64,000 nucleotides of DNA. Source: Flavobacteriales bacterium UBA852. GTDB taxonomy: Bacteria > Bacteroidota > Bacteroidia > Flavobacteriales_E > Vicingaceae. The stretch covers positions 1 through 64,000 of the forward strand of contig DBGO01000012.1 in NCBI GenBank assembly GCA_002295925.1, given 5' to 3'. Shown piece after piece: positions 60,848 through 64,000 of this stretch. Under the pieces are notes generated by a model. The model was not told where the DNA came from. It saw only the letters and a program-made list of their open reading frames with translations, and searched no databases. Numbering within the stretch: position 1 is the stretch's first letter; the number at the start of each line of letters is the position of its first letter. The translations under genes and the position numbers were made by a program.

Positions 60848-62140
60848 ATGATTCAAGCCATTTACCAAGCTTATAAGCAAAGTACGGGGGTAACAACCGA
60901 CACTCGTAAAATTGGAAAAGACAACCTGTTTTTCGCTTTAAAAGGTGCCAATTTTAATGGTAACACCTTTGCCAAACAAGCATTAGAACAAGGAGCAAAA
61001 TATGTAGTGATTGATGAGTTAATCGAAGAACTTCCATCAGGCACATATTTTTTGGTCGATGATGTATTGCAGACCTTGCAAAAAGTGGCCAATTATCACC
61101 GATTGCAAATGACTATTCCGTTTATCGGAATAACCGGTTCTAACGGAAAAACAACCACAAAAGAAATCATTAAACATATTTTACAAACCACCTATGAAAC
61201 CTACGCCACGCAAGGTAATTTCAATAATCATATCGGTGTTCCGTTGACTTTATTGTCAATTCCCGAAAGTGCTGAAATTGCTATTATAGAAATGGGTGCC
61301 AATCATGTTGGTGAAATTGCACAATTGTGTGAAATAGCCCAACCCGATTACGGTATCATTACCAATATCGGTAAAGCGCATTTGGAAGGTTTTGGTTCGT
61401 ACGAAAGTGTAATTAAAGCCAAATCGGAATTATACGATTATATAAAATCGAAAAACGGAAAAGTTTTTGTCAATGCCGATGATGATTTGTTGATGGAACT
61501 GAGCAAAGACATCTCTCGCATTACTTACGGCACTAAAAGAGCCGATATTAAAGGCGAATTACTCCAAGATATTCCATTTATAAAAATGAAATGGGAACGC
61601 CACGGAAAAGTTTACGAAGCCCATTCATCGCTATTTGGAAAATACAATTTTTATAATCTGTTGGCAGGGATTTCCTTTGCTTCTTATTTTAATGTCTCGC
61701 CAAATCAAATTCAAGAGGCGGTACAAAATTTTAAATCGCAAAATAATCGTTCTGAAATTAGAGAAACTGCTCTAAACAACACTTTAATATTGGATGCTTA
61801 CAATGCCAATCCAAGCAGTATGCAACAATCTATAGCTGCATTTTCGCAGTTTTCTTCACCAAACAAAATTTGTATTTTGGGCGATATGTTCGAACTGGGT
61901 GAGTTTGCCAAAAAATCGCATTTAGAGATACTGGAACAAGTACAGTGTGCCGGATGTAAAAAAGTATTGCTTTGCGGAAAAGAATTTTATCAGTTTAAAG
62001 ATGATTTTCCTTCATTTTTATTTTTTGAAACTACTGAAGAATTACTTGAATATTTAAAAGAAAATTCTATTTCGAACAGTACTGTTTTGATAAAAGGTTC
62101 AAGAAGTATGCAGTTGGAAAAAACAGCCGAATATTTATAA
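60848..62140 (+). CDS. murF: UDP-MurNAc-tripeptide D-alanyl-D-alanine ligase
   Basis: A 430-residue Mur ligase adding D-Ala-D-Ala to the UDP-MurNAc-tripeptide precursor. The N-terminal UDP-binding part shows GVTTDTRKIGKDNLFFALKG. The ATP loop is FIGITGSNGKTTTKEIIK, and LDAYNANPSSMQQSIAAF and CILGDMFELGEFAKKSHLE are the family's central and C-terminal signatures. The length is slightly shorter than E. coli MurF (452), as common in Bacteroidota. The 3' end overlaps the convergent GNAT gene by 6 bp. It stands apart from a division/cell-wall cluster. Confidence 0.95.
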   Translation: MIQAIYQAYKQSTGVTTDTRKIGKDNLFFALKGANFNGNTFAKQALEQGAKYVVIDELIEELPSGTYFLVDDVLQTLQKVANYHRLQMTIPFIGITGSNGKTTTKEIIKHILQTTYETYATQGNFNNHIGVPLTLLSIPESAEIAIIEMGANHVGEIAQLCEIAQPDYGIITNIGKAHLEGFGSYESVIKAKSELYDYIKSKNGKVFVNADDDLLMELSKDISRITYGTKRADIKGELLQDIPFIKMKWERHGKVYEAHSSLFGKYNFYNLLAGISFASYFNVSPNQIQEAVQNFKSQNNRSEIRETALNNTLILDAYNANPSSMQQSIAAFSQFSSPNKICILGDMFELGEFAKKSHLEILEQVQCAGCKKVLLCGKEFYQFKDDFPSFLFFETTEELLEYLKENSISNSTVLIKGSRSMQLEKTAEYL

Positions 62141-62569
62141 AGATTTCTGCATTAAATAATGCTGAATTTCACCCCACAACAAATACGATTTTTCAAACGT
62201 TTCGTAACCGTTTTTCCTGTAAAAAGGCAAAGCATTTTCACGCGCATTTAAAATTATGGTTTCTATTCCCAGTTCTTTGGCTTTAGTTTCCAAATACTTC
62301 AATAACTTACTCCCTACTCCTTTACCCTCAAAACTTGACAAAACGCCCATGTATCGAATTTGCCCTTTAGTACCTTCTGCTTTTTGCAAACGGGCTACAC
62401 CAATGATTTTATTGTTATAAAAGGCAGCAGCATGAACAGCCGAGTCTTCCTCACTGTCTTTTTCACTGCCTTTGGGTTGTCCCCATGGCTCTCTCAGGGT
62501 TTTGTACCGTACGGTAAAATATTCTTCCCATTCATTATTTTTTGGCGAACGAACGTGTATATCTTCCAT
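62135..62569 (-). CDS. GNAT family N-acetyltransferase
   Basis: A 144-residue acetyltransferase of the ElaA/GNAT kind. The acetyl-CoA loop is VLSSFEGKGVGSKLLKYLE (R/Q-x-x-G-x-G/A type), followed by LNARENALPFYRKNGYE, and the N-terminal WEEYFTVRYKTLREPWGQPKG matches the family. The substrate is unknown. A TTG seven codons upstream could extend it, but the ATG at 62569 (MEDIHVRS) is preferred. It lies 8 bp from the gamma-carbonic-anhydrase-like gene in the same direction. Confidence 0.86.
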   Translation of the reverse strand: MEDIHVRSPKNNEWEEYFTVRYKTLREPWGQPKGSEKDSEEDSAVHAAAFYNNKIIGVARLQKAEGTKGQIRYMGVLSSFEGKGVGSKLLKYLETKAKELGIETIILNARENALPFYRKNGYETFEKSYLLWGEIQHYLMQKSL

Positions 62570-62577
62570 AAAACTCA

Positions 62578-63090
62578 CTATTTGTACCAACTGCTGTAAA
62601 GTAAATAACTTTCGGCAATACGTTCAATCTCTCCTTTCGAAAGATTTTCGTCCATTTCTTTTACCTTTTTGGCAGGAATGCCCGCATATACACTATTGGG
62701 TTCTACAACAGTTCCTTTTGTAACCACTGCTCCGGCAGCAATTATAGAATTTTCATTCACAACACAATCATCCATAACTATTGCCCCCATACCAACCAAC
62801 ACATTATCTTTTATGGTACAACCGTGAACAATGGCATTATGCCCAATAGAAACATTATTACCTATATTTGTTGGCGATTTTTTATACGTACAATGAATTA
62901 CCGCACCATCCTGCACATTTACTTTATCGCCCATTTTTATGTAATGAACATCTCCTCTGACCACTGCATTAAACCAAAAACTGCATTGATTACCACATAC
63001 TACATCCCCTACAATTGTGGCATTTTCGGCAATGAAGCAATCTTTACCAAACTGTGGTTTCTTTCCGTTAACTTCCTTAATTAGAGCCAT
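62578..63090 (-). CDS. Gamma-carbonic-anhydrase-like hexapeptide-repeat protein
   Basis: A 170-residue left-handed beta-helix protein of the YrdA/PaaY family. Hexapeptide repeats run through ENATIVGDVVCGNQCSFWFN, RGDVHYIKMGDKVNVQDGAV, IGNNVSIGHNAIVHGCTI and VLVGMGAIVMDDCVV. The three metal-ligand His positions are expected in H-x-x-x-x-H-x-x-G arrangements such as GAVIHC and IGHNAIVHG and appear intact. Carbonic anhydrase activity or a thioesterase role is possible. A candidate -7 box is at 63108-63115. The GNAT gene follows 8 bp downstream. Confidence 0.88.
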   Translation of the reverse strand: MALIKEVNGKKPQFGKDCFIAENATIVGDVVCGNQCSFWFNAVVRGDVHYIKMGDKVNVQDGAVIHCTYKKSPTNIGNNVSIGHNAIVHGCTIKDNVLVGMGAIVMDDCVVNENSIIAAGAVVTKGTVVEPNSVYAGIPAKKVKEMDENLSKGEIERIAESYLLYSSWYK

Positions 63091-63107
63091 CTGTTTTTAT
63101 TTTTTAA

Positions 63108-63115
63108 CAAAATTA
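63108..63115 (-). promoter_or_regulatory. Candidate -7 box, gamma-carbonic-anhydrase-like gene
   Basis: TAATTTTG on the minus strand, 17 bp before the ATG at 63090. No good -33 box is present, so this is tentative. Confidence 0.3.
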
Positions 63116-63141
63116 CTACTTTAAAACTGTTTAAATATTTG

Positions 63142-63149
63142 TATATTTG
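63142..63149 (+). promoter_or_regulatory. Candidate -7 box, metal efflux locus
   Basis: TATATTTG matches TAnnTTTG and ends 9 bp before the ATG at 63159. A partial -33 (CTTTA) lies 19 bp upstream. The transcript leader would be very short. Confidence 0.38.
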
Positions 63150-63158
63150 ATAATTGAA

Positions 63159-63578
63159 ATGAAAAAAATCCTATCCATATTCTTGCTTCTAGCTTTTCTG
63201 ACATCACAATTATACGTGAGTGTAAGCAAACATTTTTGTGGCGGAAAAGTACGTAATGTTTCCATTACATTACTCAATGATGCAAAAGGATGTGGTATGG
63301 AAGATGCAAAAACAAGTAATGCGTGCGAAAATAATCAAATAAAAAAGAATTGTTGTGAAGATTCTTTTCAAACATTTGTTGTAGAAAATGATTATTTACC
63401 ACAAAAGCAAGAAGCATCTTTTTCGTCTATATTCTCTCTCATTTATTTAACAAGTATTTTTTTAAGCTTTGTATTCAGTCTGTATTTTAAATCTGAAAAA
63501 ATATTTGTTTTTCCCTCACCTCCTACGGTCATTCCAACAAAAAAAGCATTGGCTTTAAAGCAAGTTTATCGTTTATGA
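63159..63578 (+). CDS. HYC_CC_PP family small protein
   Basis: A 139-residue exported or membrane protein. A hydrophobic start (ILSIFLLLAFLTSQ) is followed by SKHFCGGKVRN (the H-aromatic-C motif), later CENNQIKKNCCEDSF (the CC motif), a transmembrane helix (SLIYLTSIFLSFVFSLYF) and FVFPSPPTVIP (the PP motif). These three marks define the family, which usually precedes CusA-like heavy-metal pumps, as here. It may bind metal through its His and Cys residues, though that is an inference. A TTG four codons upstream is possible, but the ATG at 63159 is preferred. The gap to cusA contains a 13-bp inverted repeat. Confidence 0.85.
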   Translation: MKKILSIFLLLAFLTSQLYVSVSKHFCGGKVRNVSITLLNDAKGCGMEDAKTSNACENNQIKKNCCEDSFQTFVVENDYLPQKQEASFSSIFSLIYLTSIFLSFVFSLYFKSEKIFVFPSPPTVIPTKKALALKQVYRL

Positions 63579-63664
63579 TTTTAGTGTAATCCAAAGCGTT
63601 ATTTCGCTTACTTATTTGTTTTGCGCAATGCATGCAGAATCAATTTTATGTTTACACTAAAATC
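63577..63664. repeat. 13-bp perfect inverted repeat ahead of cusA
   Basis: GATTTTAGTGTAA (63577-63589) and TTACACTAAAATC (63652-63664) are perfect inverted copies separated by 62 bp. They span the gap between the HYC_CC_PP stop codon and the cusA ATG. An inner AGCG-6 nt-CGCT hairpin is also present. This could be a two-site operator for a metal-responsive regulator or a structured leader. Confidence 0.55.
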
Positions 63665-63672
63665 AATCCGTT

Positions 63673-64000
63673 ATGATGAATAGAATCATCCGTTATTTTC
63701 TGGAAAATAAACTTATTACAACCATAATATTATTAGCAATAATTATTGGCGGTATTGTTACTGCCCCTTTTAATTGGAAAACAGAATGGTTGCCTCGCAA
63801 TCCGGTTCCAGTAGATGCTATTCCCGATATAGGAGAAAACCAACAAATTGTTTACACCGAATGGCCAGGGCAATCCCCTCAAGACATTGAAGACCAAATA
63901 ACTTACCCTCTGACTACTGCACTTTTGGGTATTCCGGGCGTAAAAACTATTCGTAGCAGTTCTATATTCGGCTTATCCAGTATTTATATCATTTTCAATG
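63673..64000 (+). CDS. CusA/CzcA-type heavy-metal RND efflux pump, 5' part
   Basis: The first 109 codons of a large inner-membrane pump that continues beyond the right edge (usually over 1000 residues, often over 1400 in Bacteroidota where it is fused to other efflux parts). The start MMNRIIRYFLENKLITTIIL leads into a transmembrane helix, and VPVDAIPDIGENQQIVYTEW and GQSPQDIEDQITYPLTTALL are signatures of the HME subfamily exporting monovalent or divalent metal ions. Which metal cannot be told from this part. The HYC_CC_PP gene precedes it by 94 bp. Confidence 0.9.
   Translation, partial: MMNRIIRYFLENKLITTIILLAIIIGGIVTAPFNWKTEWLPRNPVPVDAIPDIGENQQIVYTEWPGQSPQDIEDQITYPLTTALLGIPGVKTIRSSSIFGLSSIYIIFN

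Overview
The window looks like chromosomal sequence from a low-GC member of the Bacteroidota, most likely a Flavobacteriales-type organism. The evidence is several secreted proteins with PKD repeats and type IX secretion (T9SS) C-terminal domains, many small lipoproteins with a short lipobox, Reg_prop/Y_Y_Y sensor kinases, and -7 promoter boxes of the form TAnnTTTG. Other typical markers are a fused E1 alpha/beta 2-oxoacid dehydrogenase, the HYC_CC_PP small protein before a CusA-type pump, and the serC-serA-DUF1015 cluster. There is no phage, integrase, transposase, CRISPR array or rRNA. The only RNA gene found is tRNA-Lys(UUU). The content is mostly core metabolism and cell envelope, with a few lineage-specific pieces.

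Layout. 1-3.6 kb: the 3' end of one large gliding-motility type (type B CTD) PKD protein, followed by a complete paralogue with an almost identical C-terminus. 3.5-11.1 kb: Nudix hydrolase, a lone TolC-family protein, a double universal stress protein, a polyprenyl diphosphate synthase, a UMF1-type MFS permease and a large CAP/OmpA-like envelope protein. 11.4-16.1 kb: two related T9SS type A secreted proteins, the second a shortened version of the first. 16.1-23.8 kb: SmpB, DUF4268, a 999-residue hybrid-type sensor kinase, a lipid kinase overlapping an LtaS-like phosphoglycerol transferase, and a 38-residue Cys-containing membrane peptide. 23.8-32.4 kb: fused E1 dehydrogenase, a TenI/ThiE-like protein with an unclear start, acyl-CoA synthetase, three unrecognised envelope proteins and 3-hydroxybutyryl-CoA dehydrogenase. 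32.5-37.5 kb: tRNA-Lys with its terminator, DUF1015-serA-serC, and purB. 38-48.4 kb: 7TM/PAS histidine kinase, mnmA, YwqK/MORN-like protein, HAD phosphatase, asnB, alpha/beta hydrolase, two outer-membrane barrels, sucC. 48.4-54.9 kb: lolD-like ATPase, lipocalin-like lipoprotein, acyl-CoA dehydrogenase, anmK, a structured noncoding repeat-like block, LpxL-like acyltransferase and prfC. 55.0-57.3 kb: a tightly overlapping trio of retropepsin-like RimB homologue, RimK and an M14-type deacylase. 57.3-64 kb: lipoprotein fused to a Pmp3 domain, lytic transglycosylase, periplasmic MsrA with SiaC, murF, GNAT, gamma-carbonic-anhydrase-like protein, and a metal efflux locus running off the right edge.

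Functional threads. Cell-wall and envelope functions recur (MurF, AnmK, lytic transglycosylase, LolD, LpxL-like, LtaS-like plus lipid kinase, CAP/OmpA-like). The serine branch is complete for two of three steps (serA, serC). Fatty and branched acid metabolism is represented by acyl-CoA synthetase, acyl-CoA dehydrogenase, hydroxybutyryl-CoA dehydrogenase and E1. Translation-related genes are SmpB, RF3, MnmA, tRNA-Lys and RimK. The most unusual functional unit is the RimB-like/RimK/M14 operon, which looks like a writer plus two possible erasers or processors for glutamate tails. Other items worth attention are the T9SS C-terminal duplication, a 13-bp inverted repeat before cusA, a hairpin-rich 250-bp block at 52.1-52.35 kb, and a TenI-like gene that appears to lack an ATG/GTG/TTG start before its first strand.

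Many start codons were moved inward from the longest possible frame to an ATG. All functional calls rest on motif recognition only; no database search was run.
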